A stretch of 64,000 nt of DNA from contig JAPFFF010000005.1 of the NCBI GenBank assembly GCA_039105265.1, forward strand, positions 3,395,501-3,459,500, given 5' to 3'. The notes under the pieces are model-generated. The model was not told the DNA's origin. It made no database searches and saw only the letters and a list, made by a program, of their open reading frames with translations. Origin of the DNA: Tritrichomonas musculus. Lineage: Eukaryota; Parabasalia; Tritrichomonadida; Tritrichomonadidae. Positions within the stretch are counted from its first letter, which is position 1, and each line of letters starts with the position of its first letter. The translations under genes and the position numbers were made by a program. Of the stretch, positions 35,194 to 47,500 are shown piece after piece.

Positions 35194-37446
35194 TCATTTA
35201 TTTCCAGTGTAGAATGTGTCAGTCATTGGCTTTATATTCAGTGCCAGCTGCTGTGTAGAAATCAAATTTGCGAACCATGCCGGCGATCCTTTGACCACGA
35301 AATGGCAAAGCTGGTCAAATTTCACCCAATAAAGAACAATTCTTCTCGCAATCAGCTGAAGAATCATTCCCCCGTTTTGGAAGTCACCGAATTTCAAGAC
35401 CATCGATTCCGATATCGTTGACATTCTTTTTGTGTGGTTCTCTTTAAAATCGATCGCAATTGCTTTCAACTCATTTTCAGAGAAACCGACATATTTAGGC
35501 TGTTCTTTGGATTCAATTTGTGGGAAGGCTTTTCTTACCGTATCAACTAAAGCAGGAAAACTGATTTGAATTTCCAAATCAACAAAATGAGATGTATAAT
35601 CAGACAGTTTAGTCCGAAACATTTCAATTACAGATAAAGATTTTGATTCGGGATTTTGAACTTGAATACGAGCTTGAAATTGGGAACATATAAGATAAAG
35701 ATTATTGATCATTAAAACATCTTTCATTTCAGCTGATTTAAATTCAAGTGAAGTTCGTTCAAGAAGATCAATCACACTGAATGAAATATCAGAAAGTTGA
35801 GGGATAATTAGATCTTCAACTTCCTTCGAATTTAAGAGAAGGAGGGAGACAGCAAATTCTGTGAATCTTTTGGTCATTGCATTTGCATGATGTGAAGTTT
35901 TACTTGAAGCTTTTTGTTCAACAAATTGATTTGGATCTGCATTTTGCAAAGCTGCTTTGTTCATAGATATAATTTGAAGGAAACGTTCTGAAAGCTTCTT
36001 TTGAACATTAATGAGATGCTGATCGATTTTGAAAACTCTTCGATGCTCCATTTCAGCTTTATGAGCAACTGAGAAACGGAGAAGAAGGGCAATACAAATC
36101 GGATCGTTGATTTTGGCAAGGAGTCGATCAAGGAAGAACTCGAGTTCGTTTGTTGTTGGATTGAAAATATCAGTAGTAATATTATCATCGAGGAAGAATT
36201 CTGTAGAAAAAGTGTGTTCTGATGTAACAGAATCAATAAGAGTCTGATATAAGGAGCGAAGAAGGATTTCGACAGGATATGAGTCAAGAGTAAAAATTTG
36301 TGGCGGGGCTAAAATATCATTTAATAATTTCAAACGATCGCCGAGTGAGAAAAATAAAGTAGATGGTTTGCCGAGTAGATTTGAACTCGATCCTGATGAT
36401 TCATCAGTAGATGATATAAATCTGGAAAAAATACTTTGCCTTTGATTCTGAGGAGAGATTGAAGGAATTAATGTTTCCATAGACATAGATATTTGAGCCA
36501 TCTGGTTTTGTATTCTTCTTGTTTCGTTTCGAAAGGCTTCAAGATAGATTCGAGAAACGACATCAACGTAATAATTACGAGAAGTTAATTGAACATCAGG
36601 AGAGTTTTCAATTAAAAATTTAAATAGAAATCGGCATCTGATCATTGAATTTTGTATAGAGAGTTTATCTGGTATGTCTAATCCTCCTTGTTCACCAAAG
36701 ATCAGTTCTCCTCGATCAATTCCATACAAATCGCGCAATTCATTCACCTTTGAAATAATCCACTTTCTAATGTTATTTGCGGCTTTGACTCGTAGTTTAT
36801 CAAGTGATACTGAGGCTTCTTTGACAGCTCGATACGAACGAACCTCCTTTCGATGAATAAATTGAAGTTTCTCACTGAGAACTTTTAATAATTTAACATA
36901 AGAAGTATCAACTGGGCCATCGTTTATTTTATCACTAAAATCTTTGGTAATAGTAATTTGGCTTGTAAACTCGCTTAAATATTCTTCCACTTTTTTCCTA
37001 TTGTTAAGTTTAATAGTTATATCAGATGATTGTGTTTGCAACATGTTTATATCAGTTGAAACTTGACCAAGGGAGTTTTTGAATTCCTCTAGTAGATTTT
37101 CCATGTTCTGCAGTTCTTTATTACATGACGTTAATTCTTCATTTAATTTTTTAACGTAATCTACTTGATTTAAAAAATCGTTGATCGAATCTACTTCTGC
37201 TTCTTCTAAATTTGATTGTATTTTGCTACCATAATTTTGTAAATCATAACCTTTTTCAAGAACTGCACGAACAGAAGGATTTGAAGCAAAACGTTGGATA
37301 TCTTGCTCCATTTCATCAAAATTTACATCATGCGACGCTAGTTCAAGAAAATTTGCGAGGTCAACATCGACGTCATCATTACTATTTTTATCATCTCCAT
37401 CATTGCTGATCATTCTTAAAATATCGTCTGGTTTGAATAATGACAT
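35194..37446 (-). CDS. VPS52: Vps52, GARP/EARP tethering complex subunit
   Basis: Vps52 is a core subunit of the GARP complex, which tethers endosome-derived vesicles at the trans-Golgi (and of EARP at recycling endosomes). The 750-residue length matches the family (about 720 in animals). The N-terminal part carries the hallmark order: VRAVLEKGYDLQNYG at about residues 58-72, SINDFL, a coiled coil of about 90-170, and then KINDGPVDTSYVKLLKVL with EKLQFIHRKEVRSYRAVKEA near 170-210. The C-terminal helical-bundle part is more divergent. The acidic N-terminus (DGDDKNSNDDVDVD) is low complexity. No defects are seen. The gene is transcribed alongside the RCC1-like gene on the same strand. Confidence 0.88.
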   Translation of the reverse strand: MSLFKPDDILRMISNDGDDKNSNDDVDVDLANFLELASHDVNFDEMEQDIQRFASNPSVRAVLEKGYDLQNYGSKIQSNLEEAEVDSINDFLNQVDYVKKLNEELTSCNKELQNMENLLEEFKNSLGQVSTDINMLQTQSSDITIKLNNRKKVEEYLSEFTSQITITKDFSDKINDGPVDTSYVKLLKVLSEKLQFIHRKEVRSYRAVKEASVSLDKLRVKAANNIRKWIISKVNELRDLYGIDRGELIFGEQGGLDIPDKLSIQNSMIRCRFLFKFLIENSPDVQLTSRNYYVDVVSRIYLEAFRNETRRIQNQMAQISMSMETLIPSISPQNQRQSIFSRFISSTDESSGSSSNLLGKPSTLFFSLGDRLKLLNDILAPPQIFTLDSYPVEILLRSLYQTLIDSVTSEHTFSTEFFLDDNITTDIFNPTTNELEFFLDRLLAKINDPICIALLLRFSVAHKAEMEHRRVFKIDQHLINVQKKLSERFLQIISMNKAALQNADPNQFVEQKASSKTSHHANAMTKRFTEFAVSLLLLNSKEVEDLIIPQLSDISFSVIDLLERTSLEFKSAEMKDVLMINNLYLICSQFQARIQVQNPESKSLSVIEMFRTKLSDYTSHFVDLEIQISFPALVDTVRKAFPQIESKEQPKYVGFSENELKAIAIDFKENHTKRMSTISESMVLKFGDFQNGGMILQLIARRIVLYWVKFDQLCHFVVKGSPAWFANLISTQQLALNIKPMTDTFYTGNK

Positions 37447-37660
37447 GCTATTTAAAAATTTTCAAAATCTCCTGAGATTTTATAACAAAGTTTTTGATTC
37501 AAATTGGAAAATAATATTGCATTATGCATTTATATCTTTAAATATGTCTTATAATTTTATTGCTATTGCTTTTTTAGAGCAATATATATTTTTTTCCTCA
37601 GATGTTAATAATACTTGGGATATAAAACTATAGAATATGCTGTTTATTCTCTTTACAATA

Positions 37661-39526
37661 TTATGTTATGCTCATTTTATGATATCTTCTTTTGTATTTT
37701 CCTTTCGAAAATTGCTTATCAGATGGAATCAGATATCTTACGAGCTTTTTCAATAAAAAACCTTTAATATCATCAATATTTAGAGATGAAACAAAATCAT
37801 GAATATAAAATTGACTTAATAGTTGAAATTCAATACATTCCAACAAAAACAGATTATTTTTCTCCTTATTGATCAATCCCATTATAAAAATATACAATGT
37901 GTCTTCGTCGTCAATAACTAAATTTTGATCAGATAAAATATCAAACATTAAATCATCGCTAATTTCTAATTTGCCAAATTCTTCTTGCTTTTTTTTTAAA
38001 ATTTCGTAAAAATTTTCTGCAATGAATTTTCTTGTTTGCTTACTCAAATCTGAGAAACGATTTAATTCAAATTCTGCAATTAAAAAAACGTTGGACATAT
38101 TTAAATCGTTGTAGATGCTTTCAAAAATTGACTCAATAAGCTCATCATTTGACAATATTCTACTTAATTTAACCAAAATTGATAATTCATCATCATCAAT
38201 ACCAATATTTTGACCTTGAGCAATTTGGATAATCTTATTAAAGGAGCTAATCATTCGTTCACTATCATCTTTTTCAGTTGTAATAATCAATGATTCAATA
38301 GTTGGATCTATAAAATGAAGTTGAGCAACTTTTGGTGAAATGAAATCTGCAAATAGGCGATTTACTGAGATAGAACGATCATTAAACAAAAAGCGGAATT
38401 CATCCGAATTTGAAAAAGAAAGATAATAATCAATTCCATTTATTGAAAGTCTTTTTTTATTTTCATCTTCCTCAATTTGTAAATATGCTATATGAGGATC
38501 ACCACCAATTTGAATATAAGTAAAACAGCTACCGCAATAAATCCTACTAACTGGCTCCTCAATTGATGTAACTTCGGTTGGGATGGAGCAACTTACTTTT
38601 TCACCTTGAACGATACTCCCATCAGTGCCATCGCCCGTCGACCAGACAATACCATTTTCATCTAGAAACAATGAAAAAGCATGACTTAAAGCAATATCTA
38701 TAATTTTGGCTTGATTTTGAAATTGCAATTTGACAAACTGACCAGGCTTCATTTCATCCATTTCACCAAGACCAACTTGAGATGGATACAATCCATTAAC
38801 ATACACTTCACCATTTTCAGACAGCGCTGCTATTGAGCCATACATTCCATCGATTTTAATAATATTTTTATTTTTTAAAGCATCGAGCTCAACAAATTTT
38901 GTAAAAACTGATGAAAATTGACCTTGACAAAAAACTCGTTTCTTTTCGGTTAAAATAAAAACAGATTGCCTAATTGATAGTACGTCTCGTATTTTATCGT
39001 TTAAAAATTCTTCACCTCCATAAAAATCTATAAACTGAGTTAGGAAATCAATTTTTTGAGCTGTTTGTGAGACATTATCAATTTGATATAAAGCACCACT
39101 TTCGCCAACAACAAATGCTTTTTCATATCCGTAAATTCCAATAATAGGCTCATCTATTTCAATTTTTGTGATAGTTGAACTTAATAATGCTAAGTAAAAA
39201 ACATTTCCTTCTTTATCTAAAAACATATCAAAAATACGACCTGATTTCGCATACTTTATATTTGATAATTCTTTAATTATATACGGATATTCGCTTTTAT
39301 TAGGGTTCATTTCTGAAAATTTATCACCCCAAGCAAGGACTAATCCATTATCATACACAACAAGGCCCTTACAAAACCCTAGAGACAAACATATTATCCT
39401 ATCTAAATCAGGTATCATTTCAACGGGCGATAAAATGCATGGGTTTCCATTTCTACATAAAAGATTTCCTTTGTTGTATCCAACTGATAATAATTGCATT
39501 TTTTTTTTCAGAAGGACGATATTCAA
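37661..39526 (-). CDS. RCC1-like repeat protein with BTB/BACK-like C-terminus
   Basis: The first 330 or so residues contain degenerate RCC1 blades: GNLLCRNGNPC, LVVYDNGLVLAWGDKF, IAALSENGEVYVNG, and HAFSLFLDENGIVWSTGDG. The rest looks like a BTB-type region (SFSNSDEFRFLFNDRSISVNR) followed by an all-helical BACK-like segment. RCC1 folds often bind or activate small GTPases, and BTB/BACK parts recruit cullin-3. Which applies here is unknown. The first ATG (39526) is used, but a second one at 39499 (MQLLSVGYNKGN) starts the repeat region directly and may be the real start. The length of 612-621 residues shows no sign of truncation. Confidence 0.65.
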   Translation of the reverse strand: MNIVLLKKKMQLLSVGYNKGNLLCRNGNPCILSPVEMIPDLDRIICLSLGFCKGLVVYDNGLVLAWGDKFSEMNPNKSEYPYIIKELSNIKYAKSGRIFDMFLDKEGNVFYLALLSSTITKIEIDEPIIGIYGYEKAFVVGESGALYQIDNVSQTAQKIDFLTQFIDFYGGEEFLNDKIRDVLSIRQSVFILTEKKRVFCQGQFSSVFTKFVELDALKNKNIIKIDGMYGSIAALSENGEVYVNGLYPSQVGLGEMDEMKPGQFVKLQFQNQAKIIDIALSHAFSLFLDENGIVWSTGDGTDGSIVQGEKVSCSIPTEVTSIEEPVSRIYCGSCFTYIQIGGDPHIAYLQIEEDENKKRLSINGIDYYLSFSNSDEFRFLFNDRSISVNRLFADFISPKVAQLHFIDPTIESLIITTEKDDSERMISSFNKIIQIAQGQNIGIDDDELSILVKLSRILSNDELIESIFESIYNDLNMSNVFLIAEFELNRFSDLSKQTRKFIAENFYEILKKKQEEFGKLEISDDLMFDILSDQNLVIDDEDTLYIFIMGLINKEKNNLFLLECIEFQLLSQFYIHDFVSSLNIDDIKGFLLKKLVRYLIPSDKQFSKGKYKRRYHKMSIT

Positions 39527-39749
39527 CTTTTTGTTTAAAATCCATTTTATTTAAAATTATACTTATCTAAATTGATAAAAGATTTTTCTTTACAATTTAT
39601 AAAATATTTTAATTTAAAAGTTTTATTATTTCAAAATAATAAAATAATCGTTTTAATATATTTTATTTATTTGAGAATTTGTGAAATAGTATTTTAGTAA
39701 ATTACGGTGATTTTAGAAAATTTTCAAGAAAATTGCTGAATATTAATCA

Positions 39750-40898
39750 ATGACGTATTTTAACATAAACGCAAGCGCTTTTAAAGATGTTCCAAGTGTA
39801 TCAGCACTTTTGTCACTCGCTGAAATGCTATATTCAAAATCACCTGAAATTTCAAGTCTATTCGTTAATTATGCTTCGAAGCTTGTTCAAAATCAACTTG
39901 CACGAACTGGATCTACACCAGATCGCGATGCAGCATTTAATGCTCTTCAAGGCCAAGCTGCACAATTAAAATTGCCATCACCAAAAACTGTTGAAACTTT
40001 TGCAAATTCTCTAGTCGCTTCTGCCAGTGGACAATATGCAAATGAATTTTATCAAATTGCATATCTTTCATATGCATCGCTTTCAATATACGGCCCTTTA
40101 ACAAAACAAATTCAAACGCGTATTACTAATGTACAAAACAAATTAGGAATTCAAAATCAAGGAGGAGGAATTAGTGCTGGTGGACCACCAGCATTTAATC
40201 CAAATGCTCAAGGAGGTCCACCCACTTTTACTCCTGCCGGTGGACCACCTGCGTTTACTCCTCCTTCTCAAGGTCCACCTGCTTTTACACCACAAGGCGG
40301 TCCTCCACAATTTAATCCAGCTTCATCTGGCGGACCACCTGTTTTTACACCGCAAGGTAGTAATCCATCATTTAATCAAAGCACACATGGAGGACCTCCT
40401 GTTTTTACGCCACAAGGCGGTCCTCCTCAATTTAATCCAACTTCATCTGGTGGACCTCCACAATTTAATCCAACTTCATCTGGTGGACCTCCACAATTTA
40501 ATCCAACTTCATCTGGTGGACCTCCACAATTTAATCCAACTTCATCTGGTGGACCTCCACAATTTAATCCAACTTCATCTGGTGGACCTCCTGTTTTTAC
40601 GCCACAAGGTAGTAATCCATCATTTAATCAAAGCACACATGGCGGACCTCCTGTTTTTACACCACAGGGTGGCCCACCTTCATTCAATCCAAATTCTTCT
40701 GGAGGACCTCCTGCTTTTACTCCACCAACATACGGTGGACCTCCAGCTTTTAATCCATCATCGGGCTCTGGGAATACTAAGCCTGCAATCTCATCTAAAG
40801 CTCAACAATTAATTGAATTAGCACTGAATTCATTCAGAGCAGGCGAAACTACTGTAGCTTATTCAGCAATACTTGGCGCTATGAATGAGTTAAAATAA
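39750..40898 (+). CDS. VTA1: VTA1/LIP5-like ESCRT-III/Vps4 regulator
   Basis: Vta1/LIP5 stimulates the AAA ATPase Vps4 that disassembles ESCRT-III at multivesicular bodies. The N-terminal 130 residues resemble its two MIT-like helical repeats, including a FANSLVASASGQYANEFYQI segment followed by YLSYASLSIYGPLTKQI (family pattern: FyxAs, then fgxlxxE). A Pro/Gly-rich linker of about 140-340 carries repeated GGPPxFxPxG motifs. The C-terminal 35 residues (KAQQLIELALNSFRAG then AYSAILGAMNELK) match the short Vta1 C-terminal dimerisation domain that binds Vps4. The 382-residue length is slightly long because of the linker. The start ATG overlaps a TCA initiator-like triplet. Confidence 0.7.
   Translation: MTYFNINASAFKDVPSVSALLSLAEMLYSKSPEISSLFVNYASKLVQNQLARTGSTPDRDAAFNALQGQAAQLKLPSPKTVETFANSLVASASGQYANEFYQIAYLSYASLSIYGPLTKQIQTRITNVQNKLGIQNQGGGISAGGPPAFNPNAQGGPPTFTPAGGPPAFTPPSQGPPAFTPQGGPPQFNPASSGGPPVFTPQGSNPSFNQSTHGGPPVFTPQGGPPQFNPTSSGGPPQFNPTSSGGPPQFNPTSSGGPPQFNPTSSGGPPQFNPTSSGGPPVFTPQGSNPSFNQSTHGGPPVFTPQGGPPSFNPNSSGGPPAFTPPTYGGPPAFNPSSGSGNTKPAISSKAQQLIELALNSFRAGETTVAYSAILGAMNELK
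40416..40580 (+). repeat. Five tandem 33-bp repeats in the VTA1-like linker
   Basis: Five units encode GGPPQFNPTSS. Four of them are essentially identical in DNA and the first has synonymous changes. Flanking GGPPVFTPQG units extend the repetitive linker on both sides. Confidence 0.9.
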
Positions 40899-41531
40899 AA
40901 ATTTTGAACATGAAAAAAAAATAATCTTTAATAATTGTTTTCAAGCATGTGATAATTTATCCTGATTATTAAAAAATTAAAATTATGATCTTTCATCTAT
41001 TAATTTGAAATGATTTTTTGAATGATTATTCATCATCTTTTTTTGACATTATTCAAACATATATACATAATATATTAGCAAACATGATATCATTACAATA
41101 ATTTCTCTATTTTGATATTCTTTCAAAATTTTCATTGCGAAATATTTTTTCCCTTTATTATCTGATATAAAGGATCAATTTTAACATATATATTAATATC
41201 AATTATCATTGTTAATTTTGTCAGGTGCTTCAGTATTTTATGTGGTGAAGTCATATGTTATTAAGAAATATCTTGATTAGTTTTTTGTTTAAATGAAAAA
41301 TAATTAAAAAATAGTGTATATTGATTAAAATAATAATTAAATTTATAATAATTCATATATAAATATTTACGCGCAATTGTTGATTCCGTTCATATATTAA
41401 CTTCTTTAATCAATTTATTAACCGAAACCACTTCAAAATACTGAGAGAAAAATTTTTAGTCACAAAAATTTGAGAATATTATAGAAAGAGAAAAACTTTT
41501 TGAAAAAGCATAGCAAACCCCAAATTTTTTG
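40899..41531. other. Spacer upstream of TOR
   Basis: AT-rich. I see no gene or RNA. It presumably contains the TOR promoter, although I cannot place a clear initiator element next to the start codon. Confidence 0.5.
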
Positions 41532-41540
41532 ATGGTATGA
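41532..41540 (+). promoter_or_regulatory. Two-codon upstream ORF overlapping the TOR start
   Basis: ATG-GTA-TGA at 41532-41540 overlaps the TOR start codon at 41537 (shared ATGA). If the transcript begins upstream of it, this minimal upstream ORF would force termination-reinitiation at the TOR start. Whether it lies in the mRNA is unknown. Confidence 0.35.
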
Positions 41541-44500
41541 AATCAGGAAAATCCCAAATCGAAAATGTTACATACACAGAATTAATTGATAATGCCAGGA
41601 AAATACGTGAAAGAGAGTTTTTTTGGCTTTCTTCTCTGTCATATGATAAATTAATTAATTACACTACTCAATCGATCAACAAAATAACATTAACACGCCC
41701 AACATCAGATTTATCACAAATTATTAAAATAGCATCACTTATTTATACTCTTATCAAATTACGTCAAGATCACTTTCCTCGTTTAATCGCTATTCTCAAT
41801 AATCTTAAAACTGATAAAAATGAACAAGTTGGTATATTTGTTTCATTTGTTTATTCAAAAGTACTGAAACATACTCAACGTGAATTTCTTCAACAAAAAC
41901 TTGAAAATTGTTTATTTAAGCTTCAATCAGCATCCAATGTACTTCAAACAGCATATTTTTTATTTTTTCTAGCTAAGCATTCGCCAAATTCGATTCTTCT
42001 TAGCATTACTCATTTTATTAATGCAACGACTAAAGTCATCATGCATAAACGTGAAGACGTACGCTTTGTTGGCTATGAAACACTCAAAATATATTTACAA
42101 ATACTCAACAATAACAATAGTGGAAATTCACAGCATTCAACATTTCCATTATACATATATGCTCAACAAAATCTCCAGAAAAGTTATCATGAGCAGCATG
42201 GTGCGTTTCTGATATTTTCAGCTTTACTTGAATTCTCACCAAGTTCCATTGATGATCAAGCATCTGAACTTATGAGATTCTTTTACAATTTACTTCCAAA
42301 AAGCCCTGCCAGTCTTCGATCAGTTTTATTAAAAAATTTTGTTTTACTATCACAACTCGACATGGATACATTTAAAAACAATTATTTAGATATTGTTGCA
42401 TCAGCTTTAATCAATATTAATAATCACCCAACTGCTAATCGTATTACTTCATCTTCACTTTACAATTTAATTCATTTCATTCCCGAGTGCAGTGCAAATT
42501 ACACAGCTAAAATATTGACAATTATTCAAAACCTCCTTACAAAAGCATCTGATAGTCCTCTTGATGAAGGATTCTTAATTTTATCTGAAATATTGTCTCA
42601 TTATCCAGAAATTGTTCAAAACAGCATGAATGAATTAGCACAAATTTTGATAAGCACACAAATTTGCGATAAGTTCATTGATATTGTTCCCAACATTTTC
42701 TTTCGTTTTCCAATTATTTGGAATCTTTATAGGAAGGCATTCATTAGTAATCTTGTCAATAATCCAAAAGAATTCGAAACGATTAATACTTTGAATCTAA
42801 TTGCAATCAGCCCGCCACTTGAATCGCCTGAAGTTTTATCATTCTTAATTACATCTCTTTCGACAAAAGATCCTGACGTTAGATGTTGTGCTCCTAAAGC
42901 ATTGCTTGCACATATTCCATATGAATATGAAGACTACGTTTTTGAGACTATTTATAGACTAATAACAATAGCATTATCTGATCCAGAACCATTAGTGCGT
43001 GAAAAGATTCTTCGTTCTTTTAATTCTAAATGCTACAAATATTTAACATTCGATTCAATTTTGACATGCCTTTCTTCTCTTGTCAAAGATGAAAAAATCA
43101 ATGTTAGCAATGCAGCAATTGAATTACTTGGAAATATCTCAAAAATGAGTCCTTTTACTTGCCTACCATTATTAAGAAGTCTTCTTCTTGATGCTCTGGT
43201 TATGCTTGATTCAACTTGCCCACTTCGAAGAAAAGAAGAAATTGCTAGATCACTTCTTACAATCATCAATGCAGCAGAAGAGATTCTACCAGTTTATTGT
43301 CCAACTTTATGCTTAATTGCTCTTCGCCAGCTTTCATTCACTCCTCTATGCGAGTTAACATACTTTGACCAATCGTATTTACATAACATAAACTTGAATA
43401 TCACAAAAGCAATCGGAATCATTGCTGATCATGATGGTTCATTGATAGGTCCACACGTTCCCCAATTCACCAACTTTTTCATTTGGTTTCTTCAACAACA
43501 TGGACCAAAACAGCTTAAAATTGCAGTTGTTAAAACCTTATATAAACTAATTTCTTGGGAAAGTAAGATTAAACAAATTGATGTTGGCCCCATTTTTAGT
43601 GCATTGACAACTGTTGCTTCTCGATGGAATTCAATAAAGTTAAATGTTGCTGTTTTGAAATTGATTGGTCTCATCGGCGCAGTTGATCAATTAACTTACA
43701 CATCAGATAATACAACAAAACTTGATAACACAATTCGTCCTTCAAATCCATCTTATCCTATGTCATGTGCTTGCAAGACTCTAATTTCAGTTCTAAGTGA
43801 TGACTTTCTTGTCATTCATCATTCAGATGCTATTCGGTCGCTTGTAAACATATTCTGTTACGATCCAACAGCCACTGTTTCTTTTTTTAATGAATTTATG
43901 CTGATCTTCCTTGACCAAATCAGAAAACAGAGATCATCAGAATATATTGTTCTTTTGAACAAGCTTTGTGGGGAAGCCCCTCGTGATTGGGTTATGCATT
44001 ACACAACAGAACTTATTAATTTAGTTAAGGAGTTGTGGAAATCACCTTTACTTTCAAATACTCTAGATTTGATTCCAACACTAGCTCATGTCTTTGCTGA
44101 CCACTTTTCATTCTTTTTACTCGAGTGTATAACCTTCTTGCTCGATTGCCTCTTTACATATCGTTCTTCTAATCCAGAAATTTGCCATAAAGTTTTCGTT
44201 TCTCTTGTCTCCTTGAAAAACATATCTGATGACTACTTCTTCTTGGTTTATCCGGAGTTGATCAATGCAGTAACAATGCCAACGACTCTTTTTCAAGTCA
44301 AAATTGATGCATTGATGACTTTGAGAGCTTTGGTGCAAAAATCAATTCCTCTGTCATTCGCTGCTGTTATCATTCGATGCATTATTCACTGCATACAAAA
44401 CGGCGACACAAGAATCAAGCTCCATGCCCTCACTATTTTGTACTCATTGATGGTGAAGCTTGGCGAGCTGTTCTCTTTTTATGCCGAACAAATCGTGCTT

Positions 44501-47500
44501 ACTCTTCAGAAGGAGAACTTGCTGACTTTGCATTTCTTGGAGATATTGCAGAGCAAGTCGACAAACTTAGATGACTTCCCTTTCATAGACCAGGATGACC
44601 CATTCACTGTCTCTCCTCACAACACAGTCGTAATCGAAGACGCAGACAAATCAACAGCAACTTCACGCGAAACAGAGCAGTCCAATGATAACAACAACAA
44701 CAACGAAAACTCAAACAAACAAAACAACAATAACAATAACAACGACAACAATAATAATAACAATGATAACAACAACAATAACACAACGACAAAAAACAGT
44801 AATAATAATAATAATAATAATACTAAGAATACTAATAATAACAATAATGGCACCAAAAATGCTAATAATAACACAAAGAGCACTAATAATAATTCTAAAA
44901 ATAACAATGGAAACACAAAAAATTCTAACAATGAAAACAACAACACGAAAAGCAGTAGTAATGTTTCTAAAAATAGTAATAAAAATGAAAACAATAACAA
45001 TAATGACGACAACAATAATGACAACAACAGCATCAGCATTGCCAGAAACAACAGCAGCACAAGCAGCATTGCCAAGATCAGCACCAGCAGCACAAACGAC
45101 AGCGAGAGCAAGAAAAAGAAGAAGAGATCAAGCATTATCATGGAAATTGACAACAACGCGAGTCGCCTAGAGAGACTAAGCAAAGACTCGCACCTCGAGC
45201 TGACAGTCAACGAGAAAGAGATCCGCCGAGTTCTTTATTTCCAAGAAGAAGAGACGCCGTGGAACTGGAAAGAGTGGTACAAATCGATTGTCAAAACTCT
45301 TCTTGAGAACAGCATGAGCATTTCACTCGTCACGTGCACTTTTCTCTGCGATGTTTTGTTTGACACAGCCGAGAATCTTCTCAATCCAGCCTTCTTATCA
45401 ATCTGGTCCAATCTGACAAGCGAGACACAACTATTCATCTCTGCGTCCTTGACGCGATCATTACTTAGTGATGCACTTCCAAACACGATTCGGACTTCTT
45501 TTGTCAATCTTTTCGAGTTCATGGAAAGATCAGAGAACCCTCTTCCAATATCGCGACAAGTTCTTTGCCAAGCGAGCGAGAAATGCTCTCAATATGCGAA
45601 AGCTTTCTACTTCGTGCAAAGATGGTTCGAAGAAGATCCGCACAACATCGAGGCAATAGAGACACTCATCAGACTGTCAAACGCACTTGGACTCAAGAAG
45701 ACAATCATTGGAATATCTGCACATTTGAGTCAAGAAGTTGACGTCTCAACGAATCCTCAATGGTCAGAGCAGCTCGGGCAATGGTCGAAAGCAATGGAAT
45801 CATACAAGAAGATGCCACTTTCAGCGTCTTCACTTGAAGGCATCATGCGATGTCTCAAGCATCTTCAAAGGTGGGATGAAATCATTGAGATGCTTCCAAT
45901 TCTCGAGAATCTTCTAGGTAACAAAACACCAGCAAACACATCACATCACAACAACAACAACAATAATAATAATAATAACAACAACAATAACAACAACAAC
46001 AATAGCAACAACAACAATAATGATGAATCTAATGAAATCTTTTCTAACAAGATTTATAACTTGCAGATTCCTCTCTCCGTTAAGAAGAACATTGCTTCAA
46101 TAATTGCAACTGCTTTGTTTCATAGGCAAAAATGGTCAAGGCTTCCAATTGTTCTTGACTTTATCAATCACGATAGTGTCAAAGTCCACATTATAACTGC
46201 TCTTTATCAGATCTCTCAGAACAAGCGGGAAGAAGCATTACAGACTGTTTCACAGGGCTTTGATCTTCTCGCTCAAAATGCATGCGGCGCATTCAAGCAT
46301 GACAAGGCAGGCGTTTATCCACTCCTTGTCAAAGCACAGCAGCTCGAAGAGATCGCAGAAATAGCAAACCAAACACAGAGCCTTGAAGTGTGGGAGAAGC
46401 GACTTTCTTTATGCCGACAGTCATACGATGTTTATCATCAGATCTTGTCGGTGCATTTGACAGTTTATCCAATAAGCGAACCAGTCATGCTCAAAGATGG
46501 CCTTAAAATGTTGAAGCTTGCATTACGATCAAAGAAGTTTCAATTGTTTGACGCTTCTCTCCACTTTTTCTTCCCCGATCAATCGACATGGCCGACTGAA
46601 GTAAGCTTCCTTCACGCCAAAGGAATGTGGGCACGAGGCATGCAAAGGGAGGCCTTTGTAGAAGCCAAAGAAATATTGAAAAGAAACAGAATTGACGATA
46701 AAAATTTGAAGGCAAAAATTTTCTTCTCTTGCGGACAATGGATAATATCAATGACGCCTCCAAGCCAAGTGAACAACGTGATAAAAAACGCTGTGAAATA
46801 CTTGGAACAGTCAATTAGACAAGGCACTCATTATTATAACGCTTGGCATAGATGGGCTTGGGCTTCGAGCGTTATTTATTACGCTGACAAAACTAACGTT
46901 GATAGCGCTTTTAACGCAATAAACGGGTTCTTAGAATGCGTACGTTTAAAAAACGATCAATCTTTGTCTGAATTGCTTCAAATGATTTCACTTTTCTTTA
47001 CTGCTGACTTAAGTGATGAAAGATTCGCAAAATTGGCCGCCGATATCGCAAATTTGAGTGATTCAGTACTTCTGAAAATAATCCCACAGCTCTTTACTCA
47101 ATTATCTAACAATGGAAATCGATCTAGCTTCTTCGCTTCAAATATAGCAAAAAAACTTTTACCCGAACATTTCCACGTGCTTCTTTATCCTTTAATTCTA
47201 TTGGCTCGTCATGATCAGGCTAGCGATGGTGTGAAAAATAACAGCGGCCAAATAAGCCTTGAAAATGAATATGATAGTATTAATGATGCAAGCGCTTACA
47301 ATAACGATAATATTGAGGAGGATGATATTGAAGAAGAAAATGTTGATGACATTGACAATAATAAAATAAATTCAAATTTGTATTCATCTGGATATTCAAT
47401 TAAAAATCATGCAAAAGAAATTCTTCAACATTTTGAAAAAGAAAATCCACTTGCTGTTCAACAAAGTCAAATTGTTTCAGATGGTCTCCTTTTATGTTCT

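Noticed and set aside
40174-40812. 212-codon shifted ORF within the VTA1-like gene
   Set aside because: It is a frame shadow of the repetitive GGPPQF linker, with His/Leu-rich nonsense text.
44617-45210. 197-codon reverse ORF rich in Leu opposite TOR
   Set aside because: Antisense of the AAY-triplet tract gives poly-Leu/Val text. There is no independent evidence for a gene.
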